Shown here: positions 32,960 to 41,642 of the stretch, piece by piece | Numbering within the stretch: position 1 is the first letter of the stretch | Layout: each line of letters starts with the position of its first letter | Assembly (NCBI GenBank): GCA_035934015.1 | Contig: DASYYH010000023.1 | Span: 62,001-126,000 of the forward strand | Direction: 5' to 3' | Length of the DNA: 64,000 bases | Origin: Candidatus Acidiferrales bacterium | Lineage (GTDB): Bacteria; Acidobacteriota; Terriglobia; Acidiferrales; UBA7541 | Program-made: the position numbers and the translations under genes | The notes under the pieces: generated by a model | Seen by the model: the letters and a program-made list of their open reading frames with translations, nothing else | Database searches by the model: none | Told to the model about the DNA's origin: nothing

Positions 32960-33345
32960 TTTACGGCACGGCTGAAGCCGTGCCCTCCTGAAAGGCAAGT
33001 GCCTGAAGGTCGGCGCTACGGTTGGTGGGGAGACGCGACTCGAGGAGTCGTCCGCCCGGGTGGGCACTGCCCCGGGCAGGCGCGGGGTGAGAACGAAGAA
33101 CGCCACTGAACGCGACTTGCTGAGTCGCGCGGGCGCAGCAAGCAGCGCCCCTACGAACGGCAACAACACACAGGCTGAGAGCCAGCGCGGCAGGCAGGTT
33201 CCGGCCTCGCCCGCCACGGCAGGCAAGCCGGAATCCGCGAGGCGTACCGCCGCGCTCCAAAGAGGAAACAGCAGGTTCCTCGTCGCCCTTCGCAAGAGAC
33301 GCTCAGGACTCACTCGGAATGACAGCGTTAGGCGTTAAGCCGCGG
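32960..33345. repeat. Palindrome-dense intergenic repeat mosaic
   Basis: A gene-free stretch packed with perfect hairpins: 32965-32984 (8-bp stem), 33036-33050 (6 bp), 33054-33077 (7 bp), 33111-33129 (7 bp), 33131-33150 (6 bp) and 33199-33233 (7 bp). Short modules such as GGCACGGCTGAAGCCGTGCC and GCAGCAAGCAGCGCCCCTACG look like dispersed intergenic repeats. The end (CTCACTCGGAATGACAGCG) has the same character. Reading frames across it give low-complexity Arg/Pro/Ser peptides that I do not accept as genes. The flanks at 32829-32959 and 33346-33408 show nothing else. Confidence 0.7.
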
Positions 33346-33408
33346 CGAGCGGCTGCGCGTTGCAAAAAAGGGGAGCGGGGCGGAGAATTGAAGACGAGGA
33401 AGGACGAA

Positions 33409-33615
33409 ATGTTCGAAGAAGGGCAGCGAGTGCGGGCGAATCTGGCGGGAATCGAGGCGAAAGGCGTGCTATTTCATGCGGCGGTGACGGATGCGGTGGG
33501 GAATATCGTGCGGCAAACGTCGGAGAATCCGCCGAAGTATCTGGTGCGGCTGATGTTTTCGTTCAAGGGAGTGAATGAAGTGGAAGTGCCCGCGGAGCGA
33601 ATCAAGGCGATTTGA
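33409..33615 (+). CDS. Small conserved-looking hypothetical protein
   Basis: A 68-residue protein starting at ATG 33409, preceded by the Shine-Dalgarno-like GAGGAAGGACGAA. The sequence is beta-rich (GQRVRANLAGIEAKGVLFHA, YLVRLMFSFKGVNEVEVP) and ends with PAERIKAI. It looks like a small beta-barrel or SH3-like fold. I recognise no family. The frame is open upstream into repeat DNA, but the ribosome site argues for the short form. A hairpin CCTCTGC/GCAGAGG lies just after the stop. Confidence 0.55.
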   Translation: MFEEGQRVRANLAGIEAKGVLFHAAVTDAVGNIVRQTSENPPKYLVRLMFSFKGVNEVEVPAERIKAI

Positions 33616-33731
33616 AGAAGACCTCTGCGCGGAAATCGGGCAGAGGGTCCGCGTGAATTGCGACTTCTCGTGTCGCGATTCGGAAAATTCAAAATGACCT
33701 GCCATCGAGAATTTTTCAAGCGAAGAAAACC

Positions 33732-34730
33732 ATGAAAGCCTGCATGCTGCGCGCGCCTGCGCCAGTCAACACGAATCCACTTGCGTTTGCGGATGCACCC
33801 GAACCGCAGCCGGGACGAGGCGAAGTGCTCGTGCGCGTCTCGGCGTGCGGAGTGTGCCGCACGGATTTGCACGTCATCGAAGGCGAATTGCCGGCGCGAA
33901 AATCGCCGATTATTCCCGGGCACCAGATCGTGGGCAAAATCGAAAAATCAGGGCCGGGCGTGACGCGCTTTCGCGCGGGTGACCGCGTGGGAATCGCGTG
34001 GCTGCACAGCACGTGCCACGAATGCGAATTCTGCCGCGCGGGGAAGGAAAATCTCTGCGAACGCGCGAACTTTACGGGATATACGGTGGACGGCGGCTAC
34101 GCGCAGTACGCGATCGGCGTGGAAGATTTCGTGTATGAGATTCCCGCGAGCTTCAGCGACGAGCAGGCGGCGCCGCTGCTGTGCGCAGGGATTATCGGAT
34201 TTCGCTGCCTGCGGATTTCAGGAATACAGAAGGGACAGCGGCTGGCGTTTTACGGCTTCGGCGCGGCGGCGCATATTGCAATTCAAGTGGCGCGGCATTG
34301 GGGCGCGGAAGTTTTTGCGTGCACGCGCGAAGCGAAACATCAACAGCTCGCGCTTGAGCTGGGCGCGGCGTGGGCGGGAGGAACGGTGGCCGAGCCGCCG
34401 GAGAAGATGGATGCGGCGATTGTTTTTGCGCCGGCGGGAGAGATTGTACCAGCGGCGCTCGCGGCGCTGAAGAAAGGCGGAACGCTCGTGCTGGGCGGGA
34501 TTCACATGAGCGCGATTCCGTCATTCGATTATGAGCTGCTCTATGGCGAGCGCGTGATACGCAGCGTGGCGAACAATACGCGAGAGGATGGCGAAGATTT
34601 TCTGCGCGTGGCTGCGGAGATTCCCATTCGGACGCAGACGCAGGTTTTCGAGCTGAGCGAAGCGAATCGGGCGTTGAATGCGCTCAAGGGCGACGGCGTG
34701 CGCGGCGCGGCGGTGTTGCGGATTCCATAG
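33732..34730 (+). CDS. Zinc-dependent alcohol dehydrogenase
   Basis: A 332-residue medium-chain dehydrogenase. The catalytic zinc ligands are Cys in [16 protein letters not shown] (residues 38 onward) and His in GHQIVGKIE. The structural zinc is bound by four cysteines in [18 protein letters not shown] near residues 94-111. The nucleotide-binding [20 protein letters not shown] (GxGxxA variant) lies near residue 176. It oxidises or reduces alcohols and aldehydes with NAD(P). The downstream aminotransferase gene has its own putative promoter, so the two may not form an operon. Confidence 0.93.
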   Translation: MKACMLRAPAPVNTNPLAFADAPEPQPGRGEVLVRVSACGVCRTDLHVIEGELPARKSPIIPGHQIVGKIEKSGPGVTRFRAGDRVGIAWLHSTCHECEFCRAGKENLCERANFTGYTVDGGYAQYAIGVEDFVYEIPASFSDEQAAPLLCAGIIGFRCLRISGIQKGQRLAFYGFGAAAHIAIQVARHWGAEVFACTREAKHQQLALELGAAWAGGTVAEPPEKMDAAIVFAPAGEIVPAALAALKKGGTLVLGGIHMSAIPSFDYELLYGERVIRSVANNTREDGEDFLRVAAEIPIRTQTQVFELSEANRALNALKGDGVRGAAVLRIP

Positions 34731-34800
34731 ACATTTTCCGGCGCGCCAAGAGCGATGCGCGAGGTAAACGTTCGCGCCCGCGCATGACGCATGGATGCGC

Positions 34801-34806
34801 TACAAT
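34801..34806 (+). promoter_or_regulatory. Putative -10 element (TACAAT)
   Basis: TACAAT within GCGCTACAATGG sits 23 nt before the aminotransferase ATG at 34829. A GGAGAAAGCGGAGGACGG ribosome-site region follows it. The -35 region is poor. Similar GCTACAAT/GCTATAAT words precede starts at 37363, 44665 and 63161 (see findings). Confidence 0.35.
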
Positions 34807-34828
34807 GGCTGGAGAAAGCGGAGGACGG

Positions 34829-35701
34829 ATGCTGCACCGATTCATTTTTCACAACGACAAACTTGTGGCCATGGAGGAAGCACGGCTTTCGCCCGGGCAA
34901 GCGGGACTGCTGAACGGCTGGGGATTGTTCACGACGCTGCACGTCTTCGATGGCGAGCTTTTCGCGTTTGAGCGGCACTGGAAACGGCTGGAGAAAGATG
35001 CGGCGCGAACGCATTGCCCGCTTCCTTTCGAAGCGGAAAAAGTGCGCGAGCAATTGCGGGAAGTGATTCGCGCGAATCATGTGAAAGAAGGCGCGGCGCG
35101 GATTTACGCGATTTACAATCGGGTGGGACACTGGCGGAGCGACGAACATTTTCCGCTTGTGGATCTGATTTTGGTCACGACGAACCTGCCGGAGTACCGC
35201 TCGCCGGCGCGGCTGAATCTGCGCGCGGAGGGACGGCATGCGACGTCGCCGCTGGCTGGAGTGAAGGTGACGTCGTGGCTGAACAATGCATGGAATGCTT
35301 ACGAGGCGCAGCAGGCGGGTTTCGATGAGGTTGTGCTGCTGAACGAGCGCGGCGAAGTTTCGGAATGCACGGCGGCGAATGTTTTTTGCGTGCGCGGAGG
35401 CAAAGTGCAGACGCCGCCGCTCGGGTCGGGATGCCTGGAAGGAATCACGCGCAGCATTTTGCTGGAGATCGGACCGCGCATCGGGATTTCGTGCGCGGAG
35501 GCGACGCTGCGGCCGGAAGATTTGTACGCTGCGGAGGAAGTTTTCATTTCGTCGACGAACCGGAATCTGCTGCCGGTGGGCGAAATCGCCGGACATCGCT
35601 ACGCGAACGCGCCGGGGCCAGTGACGCGGCGGCTCGATGAGGCGTTTTCGGCGTACATCAAGGAATATCTGGCGGGAAAAGCGGCGACGGCGAAGCGCTG
35701 A
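34829..35701 (+). CDS. Class IV PLP aminotransferase (BCAT/ADC-lyase fold)
   Basis: A 290-residue fold-type IV PLP enzyme: LSPGQAGLLNGWGLFTTLHVFDGELFAF at the start, GVKVTSWLNNAWNAYEA with the probable PLP lysine near residue 150, and DEVVLLNERGEVSECTAANVF, then GCLEGITRSILLE. The family includes branched-chain aminotransferases, D-amino acid aminotransferases and aminodeoxychorismate lyase; these cannot be separated here. I chose ATG 34829 because of the strong ribosome site. An upstream in-frame ATG at 34784 would put the -10 element inside the gene. Confidence 0.85.
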   Translation: MLHRFIFHNDKLVAMEEARLSPGQAGLLNGWGLFTTLHVFDGELFAFERHWKRLEKDAARTHCPLPFEAEKVREQLREVIRANHVKEGAARIYAIYNRVGHWRSDEHFPLVDLILVTTNLPEYRSPARLNLRAEGRHATSPLAGVKVTSWLNNAWNAYEAQQAGFDEVVLLNERGEVSECTAANVFCVRGGKVQTPPLGSGCLEGITRSILLEIGPRIGISCAEATLRPEDLYAAEEVFISSTNRNLLPVGEIAGHRYANAPGPVTRRLDEAFSAYIKEYLAGKAATAKR

Positions 35702-35742
35702 AGGTTCGGCAGCGAAGCGCCGATTTGCGCGCGGAGTTGCTT

Positions 35743-37218
35743 TCACGCTGCCGCGCGATGAGAGCCATCGCGGAGAGCCAACTTCAAAAGCGGCGGCGCG
35801 ATAAACGTGGTGATCATGACGACGGCGACGACGGCGGAAAACGTCGCGTCGTTGACGACACCGAGGCTGCGGCCGATGCTGGCGAAGATCAGCTCAACTT
35901 CGCCGCGCGGAATCATAGCGACTCCCACAGCGAGCCAGCGAACACGGCGAACGCAAACGGCGCCGGCGGCGAGTTTGCCGAGAATGGCAGCGACGGCGAG
36001 GCCGGCTGTGAGCCAGAGGGTCGTCGGGCGGGCGAACGTCTCGATTTTTACCTGCATACCCATCAAGACAAAATAAATCGGCACGATGAGAGCTTCGAGC
36101 GGAGAAAGAATCTCGCGCAGGAGATGGCCCTCGGCGGCTTTGTCTTTGAAAAAATCTTCGAGTACAAGACCAGCGGCGAAGGCGCCGACGATGGTGGCGA
36201 GGCCGATGCGGTTGGCGAGCCAGGCGAATACGAAGGCGAGGCCAAGACCGAAAAGCAAATAAAGATTGGGGATACGATAACGCGCAAGGCGGCGAAGCGC
36301 GATGGGAGTGATCCACAAGCCGAGAGCGATGCAGGCGATCAGAAATCCGGCGGCGCGGAGAGTGACGCCGGCGATGAAAACCGGGCTGACGAATCCCTTG
36401 ACGACGAGAGCAGACGCGGCGGCGAGGATAATCAGGCCGAGAATGTCGTCGATGACGGCGGCGCCGAGGACGATGCGCGCTTCGGGGCGGTGGGTCACGC
36501 CGATGTCGCGAAAAACGCGGGCGCTGATGGCGACGCTGGTAGCGGTAAAAATGGCGCCGATGAAGAGATTCGCTGTGAATCCGGCATCCGGCTGAATCCA
36601 GCGAATCACCGCGAAAGAGAGCGACCAAGAGCAAACAATGCCGACAGAAGCTACGGCGAGAGAAAGCAAGCCGAGACGCTTCATTTCGTGCAAACTTGTC
36701 TCGAGGCCGACGAGAAACAACAAAAGGATTACGGCAATGCGCGCGAGCTGGTCAACGAACTGGTAGACAGCGACGGCGGCAATGCCGGCGCTGCCGCCGA
36801 GAATTTCGATGATGCGGCGAGAGGATTCGACATGGGGCAAGAGTTGTTGGGCAGCTTGCTGAAGTGTGACGGAGTGCGTGAGCGCAAAATTCACGACGTC
36901 GAGAATAACGGGCCCTTCGCGAAGGACGGTCAAAATGGGGCGATGGAAGGCGTAGGCGAGATTGGCGACGAGCATGCCCACGAGCAATTCGCCGAGGACC
37001 GCGGGCTGGCCGAGGCGGCGCATGGCCAAGCCGCCAAGAAAAGCGGCGAAGACGATGAAAACGACGGTCAAAAGGATAGGAGCAATCGGATCGCCAGGCG
37101 AGGCTTCTGGCGCGGGGGAGGCATTTGACATAGCGAGGGCCGAGGGAACGAGAAAGAGAATGGCGACGACGACTTTTATCGAAGCGAGCAGTGGGCGGGG
37201 AATGAGTTCGGTACACAT
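35743..37218 (-). CDS. CPA2-type cation:proton antiporter
   Basis: A 491-residue transporter with about 12-13 membrane segments. Family marks are the FLVGLETSLHEMKRLGLLSL segment, the GAIFTATSVAISARVF unwound-helix motif and the VLGAAVIDDILGLIILAAASALV segment with the conserved Asp pair that carries cations. It exchanges Na+ or K+ for protons across the inner membrane. There is no C-terminal RCK/TrkA regulatory domain, so it is the short form. An N-terminal hydrophobic stretch resembling a signal peptide precedes the first true helix. Confidence 0.9.
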   Translation of the reverse strand: MCTELIPRPLLASIKVVVAILFLVPSALAMSNASPAPEASPGDPIAPILLTVVFIVFAAFLGGLAMRRLGQPAVLGELLVGMLVANLAYAFHRPILTVLREGPVILDVVNFALTHSVTLQQAAQQLLPHVESSRRIIEILGGSAGIAAVAVYQFVDQLARIAVILLLFLVGLETSLHEMKRLGLLSLAVASVGIVCSWSLSFAVIRWIQPDAGFTANLFIGAIFTATSVAISARVFRDIGVTHRPEARIVLGAAVIDDILGLIILAAASALVVKGFVSPVFIAGVTLRAAGFLIACIALGLWITPIALRRLARYRIPNLYLLFGLGLAFVFAWLANRIGLATIVGAFAAGLVLEDFFKDKAAEGHLLREILSPLEALIVPIYFVLMGMQVKIETFARPTTLWLTAGLAVAAILGKLAAGAVCVRRVRWLAVGVAMIPRGEVELIFASIGRSLGVVNDATFSAVVAVVMITTFIAPPLLKLALRDGSHRAAA

Positions 37219-37362
37219 TTCATGGACACGGAAGGTGTCTCCGAGTTTCTAACGTTTTTGAACGGGAAGCACAACGGAAATCGGCAAGGGAAAGCGGATT
37301 GCTTTCGTGCGCGACGGCGAATCCGCTACAATCGATAAAGCAAAGCGCAAAGGAAGGAGGAT

Positions 37363-37689
37363 ATGATGAGCGAGCTCGCCAGCAAGACTTGCGTGCCGTG
37401 CAAGGGCGGCGTTCCGCCGCTGAAGGGGAAAGAACTCGAAGGATATTTGAAGCAAGTGCCCGGATGGAAAGCGATCAACGAGCATCACATTACGAAGACG
37501 TTCACGTTTCCGGATTTCAAGCAGGCGCTGGCGTTCGTCAATCGCGTGGGAGAAGTGGCGGAGAAAGAAGGGCACCATCCGGCGATCAACTTCACCTGGG
37601 GCAAAGCGGAAATCACAACCTGGACGCACAAGATTGACGGACTGACAGAAAGCGATTTTATTTTGGCAGCGAAGATCGACCGATTGTGA
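37363..37689 (+). CDS. phhB: Pterin-4a-carbinolamine dehydratase
   Basis: A 108-residue protein of the PCD/DCoH family, which dehydrates 4a-hydroxytetrahydrobiopterin after aromatic amino acid hydroxylation. Catalytic histidines are in EHHITKTFTFPDF and EGHHPAINFTWGKAEITTWTH (near residues 64-84). A strong ribosome site AAGGAAGGAGGATATG precedes two adjacent ATG codons (37363 and 37366). The N-terminal KTCVPCKGG Cys pair is an extension seen in some relatives. It lies 6 nt before the sigma-54 activator gene, without a partner hydroxylase here. Confidence 0.92.
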   Translation: MMSELASKTCVPCKGGVPPLKGKELEGYLKQVPGWKAINEHHITKTFTFPDFKQALAFVNRVGEVAEKEGHHPAINFTWGKAEITTWTHKIDGLTESDFILAAKIDRL

Positions 37690-37695
37690 TTCCTC

Positions 37696-39774
37696 ATGAA
37701 TGCTGCGCAACCTCCCCTGCAAAATTCGGATAACGCGGAAAAATTGCGGGCGCTGCTGGAAGTTTCGGAATCGGTGTCGCTGCACCGGGAACTTCCGGCG
37801 CTCTTTCACGACCTAGCGCGGCGGCTGCGCGGAATCGTGCGATTCGATTTCCTTGCGCTGATTCTTCACGAGGCGGAACGCAACGTGATGCAATTGCGGT
37901 TGTGCGAGGCCACGAATCCGGTGCCGGCGGCACCGAGCCTGGAGCTGCCGGTGAATGAGTCGCCGAGCGGAATCGCAATGCAGACGCAGAAGCCGCTTTC
38001 GGTGAATTCAGTGGATGAGGAGACGCGATTTCCGCGGCTGCGCGAATCGCTGCTGGAGCAAGGAATTCATTCGTTCTGCGTGGTTCCGCTGAGCACGGCG
38101 CAACGGCGGCTGGGCGGGCTGGGATTCGCAAACCGCGGGCACTACGAGTACACAGCGAGCGAAGTGAATTTGCTCGAACGAATCGCGCGATTGGTGGCTG
38201 TCGCGGTGGACAATGCGCTGAATTACCAGCGAGCGCAGTCGTATCAGCAGCAACTGGTGCATGAGCGGGACCGCTTGCGGATGTTGCTGGAGATAACGAA
38301 TGCAGTGGGATCGAAACTGGATTTGCGGCAGCTTTTCAGCGCGATTTCGGCGAGCCTGCGGCGGCTGGTGGAGTGCGATTACGTGAGCCTGGCGCTCTAC
38401 GATGCGGAAACAAAAATGATGCGAGTGCGCGCACTGGATTTTCCGGGCGGCAAAGGATTTCTTCAGGAAGAGTTGACGCTGCCGGTGGATGAGTCGCCGG
38501 CGGGCTATGCCTTCCTCACGCGACAGCCTTACCTTTTGAGCGGCGACAACATGGCGCGAATGTATCCGCATCTGGCGTCGCTGGTGGAAGCCGAAGGACT
38601 GAAATCGGGAGTGGGGCTGCCGTTGCTGACGCCGGATCAGGCGCTGGGGACGCTGAATTTCGGGAGCCGCCGCGAGGCGGCTTTCTCGCAAGAAGATGTT
38701 GAGTTCCTCCGACAGGTCGCGGGACAGATTGCCATCGCTGTGGAAAATGCGCTGGCTTACCAGACGGTGGAGCAAATCAAGGAAAAGCTTACAGAGGAAA
38801 AGCTTTATCTCGAAGATGAGATCCGCAGTACGTACAACTTCGAGGAGATGATCGGCGAAAGCGCAGCGTGGCGAAATATTCTCTCGCAGGTGGCCACAGT
38901 GGCCGGGACGAATTCCACGGTGCTGATCTTGGGCGAAACGGGCACGGGAAAAGAGTTAATTGCCCGGGCGATTCATAACAATAGTCCGCGGCGGGAACGA
39001 ACATTCGTCAAACTGAATTGCGCGGCGATTCCGACCGGGCTGCTGGAATCGGAACTCTTTGGACACGAGAAGGGCGCGTTCACGGGCGCCATCGCGCGGC
39101 GGCTTGGGAGATTCGAGCTTGCCAACCGCGGCACGCTTTTTCTCGATGAGATCGGCGATATTCCGCTGGAGTTGCAGCCGAAGCTGTTGCGCGTCCTTCA
39201 GGAGCAGGAATTCGAGCGACTGGGAAGCACGAATACGCAGCGCGTCGATGTGAGGCTGGTGGCGGCGACGAATCGGGATCTGGCGCAGATGGTGACGGAG
39301 GGAAAGTTTCGAACGGATTTGTATTACCGGCTGAATATTTTCCCGATCAGCATTCCGCCGCTGCGAGAGCGGGCAGAAGACATTCCAGTCCTGGTTCGCC
39401 ATTTGGTGCAAAAGCATGCGCGAGAATTGAATCGGCCCATCCATACGGTTTCGAACGAAGCAATGGATGCGATCATGAGATATTCGTGGCCGGGGAATGT
39501 TCGCGAACTGGAGAACTTTCTCGAGCGCGCCATCATCTTGTCCCCGGGAAGCGAATTGCGCGTGCCCGTGGCGGACCTCCGGCAGCAAGAGCCGGAGCAG
39601 AAAGGGCGCGTTACGACGCTGGCGGCTGCGGAACGGGAACATATTCAGCGCGTGCTGGTGGAAACGCGCGGAGTCGTTGGCGGACCAAATGGGGCCGCTG
39701 CACGATTGGGAATGAAGCGCACAACACTACAGTCGAAAATGCAAAAGCTGGGGATTCGGCCCGCCGGAAGGTAA
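37696..39774 (+). CDS. GAF-GAF sigma-54-dependent activator (FhlA/NtrC-like)
   Basis: A 692-residue enhancer-binding protein. Two GAF sensory domains occupy about 20-180 and 190-350. The AAA+ domain follows, with Walker [16 protein letters not shown], the sigma-54-contacting GAFTGA (residues near 460), [21 protein letters not shown] (Walker B) and an arginine-finger region. The C-terminal Fis-type helix-turn-helix is [26 protein letters not shown]. It should remodel RNA polymerase-sigma-54 at promoters in response to a small ligand or redox signal. A -24/-12 promoter and two dyads lie directly downstream, pointing to the efflux operon as its target. Confidence 0.95.
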   Translation: MNAAQPPLQNSDNAEKLRALLEVSESVSLHRELPALFHDLARRLRGIVRFDFLALILHEAERNVMQLRLCEATNPVPAAPSLELPVNESPSGIAMQTQKPLSVNSVDEETRFPRLRESLLEQGIHSFCVVPLSTAQRRLGGLGFANRGHYEYTASEVNLLERIARLVAVAVDNALNYQRAQSYQQQLVHERDRLRMLLEITNAVGSKLDLRQLFSAISASLRRLVECDYVSLALYDAETKMMRVRALDFPGGKGFLQEELTLPVDESPAGYAFLTRQPYLLSGDNMARMYPHLASLVEAEGLKSGVGLPLLTPDQALGTLNFGSRREAAFSQEDVEFLRQVAGQIAIAVENALAYQTVEQIKEKLTEEKLYLEDEIRSTYNFEEMIGESAAWRNILSQVATVAGTNSTVLILGETGTGKELIARAIHNNSPRRERTFVKLNCAAIPTGLLESELFGHEKGAFTGAIARRLGRFELANRGTLFLDEIGDIPLELQPKLLRVLQEQEFERLGSTNTQRVDVRLVAATNRDLAQMVTEGKFRTDLYYRLNIFPISIPPLRERAEDIPVLVRHLVQKHARELNRPIHTVSNEAMDAIMRYSWPGNVRELENFLERAIILSPGSELRVPVADLRQQEPEQKGRVTTLAAAEREHIQRVLVETRGVVGGPNGAAARLGMKRTTLQSKMQKLGIRPAGR

Positions 39775-39775
39775 G

Positions 39776-39886
39776 TGCCGAGATATAGTCATATGCCGAT
39801 ATATCAGCACACAAACTCATAGCATTCACTCTTAAAGCCTCGTTTTGACCCTATTGTTTGCTTGTAAGCATTTACATATAAACAAT
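39776..39886 (+). promoter_or_regulatory. Putative activator-binding sites (two dyads and repeats)
   Basis: The AT-rich gap after the activator gene holds two dyads. GATATA/TATATC are at 39782-39787 and 39800-39805. TGCTTGTAAGCA is a perfect 12-bp palindrome at 39859-39870, nested between ATTGTTT (39853-39859) and AAACAAT (39880-39886). TGCCGA occurs as a direct repeat 18 nt apart (39776, 39794). They lie about 30-140 nt upstream of the -24/-12 element, where sigma-54 enhancer sites occur. The assignment to the neighbouring activator is inferred. Confidence 0.5.
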
Positions 39887-39914
39887 TTGATGGAATGCCG
39901 AATTAGCGGCAGTT

Positions 39915-39929
39915 TGGCAAGCGAACTGC
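39915..39929 (+). promoter_or_regulatory. Sigma-54 (-24/-12) promoter for efflux operon
   Basis: TGGCAAGCGAACTGC at 39915-39929 matches the TGGCACG-N4-TTGC consensus. The invariant GG (39916-39917) and GC (39928-39929) are exactly 10 nt apart. Transcription would begin about 12 nt further, around 39941, so the first usable start codon is ATG 39965. The gene directly upstream encodes a sigma-54 activator. Confidence 0.6.
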
Positions 39930-39964
39930 GGTCGTACAGTCCCGAAAGCGACGGAACGAAGCCG

Positions 39965-41629
39965 ATGATGAAAGCGACGATAGAACGAGGTGAAGAGGAA
40001 ATCGTGCTGAAGGTTGAAGGGAAAGTATCCGGGCTGTGGGTGGATGAACTGCGGCGTTGCTGGGAGTCGCTACTCGCGACGGCGGCCGGGCATCCAATAT
40101 CGGTCGAACTGACGGACGTTGGCTTCATTGACGAACGCGGGAAGGAACTTCTTTCGATGATGGCAGAGACCGGAGCGAAAATTCGAGGAAAGGGCTGTTT
40201 TACGGCGGCGATCGTAAATTCGATTCGGCCAGGGAAGAAAGAGGACGGCGCGGCGGGAAATTCGTCCGAGCGGAGATCGCGAGGAGCACAACGATTCTTG
40301 ATCATCCCGCTATTGATTTTTCTCGCCGTGGGAATGGCGAGTGCGCAGCAAAACGGAATGCCATCCGGCGAAGGCGGCGCGGCGCCAATGCAGCTGAACC
40401 TGCACCAGGCCGTGCAGATGGCGCTGAAGGAAAATCCAAGCGTGCAGATTGCCGCTCTGAATCTGGCAGAGAGCCAGAAAGATAAAAACGTCGCACTGGC
40501 GAAACTGTTGCCGCAGGCGGATTTGAATGTGAGCGAACATATCAATCGCCTCAATTTACAAGCGCAGATCGGGCTTACTTTTCCGGGCTTTCCCAAGGCG
40601 GTCGGGCCGTTTCAGGTTGTTCAGGGCGGCGCGGATTTTTCGACGCAAGTGTTTGACTTGTCGCTTTGGCGGAAATGGCAGGCGTCGCGCGAAGACGTGA
40701 CGACGGCGGACGCACAACGACAGTCGGTCCGAGAGCAGATTGTTCTGCTCGTCGTGTCGCAATACCTGACTGCGCTGCGGCAACACGCGGAGGTGACGGC
40801 GGCGGACGCGGAAGTAAAGCTGGCACAGGCGCTGTACGATCAAGGCGCGGACATGGAGAAGCGAGGCGTGGCCACCGGCGTCGACGTGCTGCGCGCGAAC
40901 GTGGAGCTGCAGAATCAGAAGCAGGGATTGATTGTGGCGCAGACGAACGAACAAATTGCCCTCTACGGGCTGGCGAAACTGCTGAATATCGATCCGCAAC
41001 AGAAGATTGAACTGGCCGACCAGGCGAGCTTTTCCGAAACACCGAACGTCGACGAAAACGAGAGCTTGAACGCGGCGTATCAGGCGCGTCCGGAGATGCG
41101 GGCGCTTGGAGCGGAAGAGCAATCACTCGAATATCGGAAACGCGCGGACAGCGACTCGCGTTTGCCGGCGCTGCACTTTGACGGCGAATACGAGCAAGAA
41201 GGGACGCAGCTCAATAACGTGATTCCGACGTACGTCCTCGAGGGAGCGGTCAGCGTGCCAATTTTTACGGGCGGGCGCATCCATAACGAGATCGCACGCG
41301 ACAGCCTGGAGATGCAGAAAGTGCAGCAGCGCATGCTGGATGAGAAAAATCAGGTGGCGCTGGATGTGCGGACGGCGATCGCGGAGCTGGATTCGGCAAG
41401 AAACCAAGTGCAGGTGGCCAATCTGGGCGTGCAACTGGCGAAAGAAGAAGTGGACCAAGCGCAGGATCGATTCCACGCAGGCGTCGCGGACAATATCGAA
41501 GTGACTACGGCGCAGGATGCCCTGGCGCGGGCGTATGAGAATCAAATCTCCGCGCTTTATCAATACAACCAGTCGCGCGCAGATCTGGCGCACGCGATTG
41601 GCAAGACAGAATTTCTGTACAACGAATGA
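39965..41629 (+). CDS. STAS domain fused to TolC-family outer-membrane efflux protein
   Basis: A single 554-residue reading frame. Residues 1-90 form a STAS-like domain (KATIERGEEEIVLKVEGKVS; VELTDVGFIDERGKELLSMM). A linker and a signal-peptide-like segment follow (residues about 107-127; RFLIIPLLIFLAVGMASAQQ). After that come about 420 residues of TolC/OEP type with periodic helices (LNLHQAVQMALKENPSVQIA near 142). TolC proteins form trimeric outer-membrane channels for tripartite pumps, here with the adjacent EmrA/EmrB-like genes. The frame is open to 39845, but the sigma-54 promoter lies inside that extension. A TTG internal start for TolC alone is possible. Confidence 0.85.
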   Translation: MMKATIERGEEEIVLKVEGKVSGLWVDELRRCWESLLATAAGHPISVELTDVGFIDERGKELLSMMAETGAKIRGKGCFTAAIVNSIRPGKKEDGAAGNSSERRSRGAQRFLIIPLLIFLAVGMASAQQNGMPSGEGGAAPMQLNLHQAVQMALKENPSVQIAALNLAESQKDKNVALAKLLPQADLNVSEHINRLNLQAQIGLTFPGFPKAVGPFQVVQGGADFSTQVFDLSLWRKWQASREDVTTADAQRQSVREQIVLLVVSQYLTALRQHAEVTAADAEVKLAQALYDQGADMEKRGVATGVDVLRANVELQNQKQGLIVAQTNEQIALYGLAKLLNIDPQQKIELADQASFSETPNVDENESLNAAYQARPEMRALGAEEQSLEYRKRADSDSRLPALHFDGEYEQEGTQLNNVIPTYVLEGAVSVPIFTGGRIHNEIARDSLEMQKVQQRMLDEKNQVALDVRTAIAELDSARNQVQVANLGVQLAKEEVDQAQDRFHAGVADNIEVTTAQDALARAYENQISALYQYNQSRADLAHAIGKTEFLYNE

Positions 41630-41642
41630 AAGGCTAAATTTC

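Noticed and set aside
32615-33313. 232-codon minus-strand frame across the hairpin mosaic
   Set aside because: It is read through dispersed-repeat DNA and overlaps the better-supported 123-residue gene in another frame. Composition is Arg/Pro/Ser-rich.
35725-37128. 467-codon plus-strand frame, very rich in Asp, Glu and Gly
   Set aside because: It is antisense to a clear CPA2 antiporter with membrane helices. The acidic composition mirrors hydrophobic codons on the other strand.
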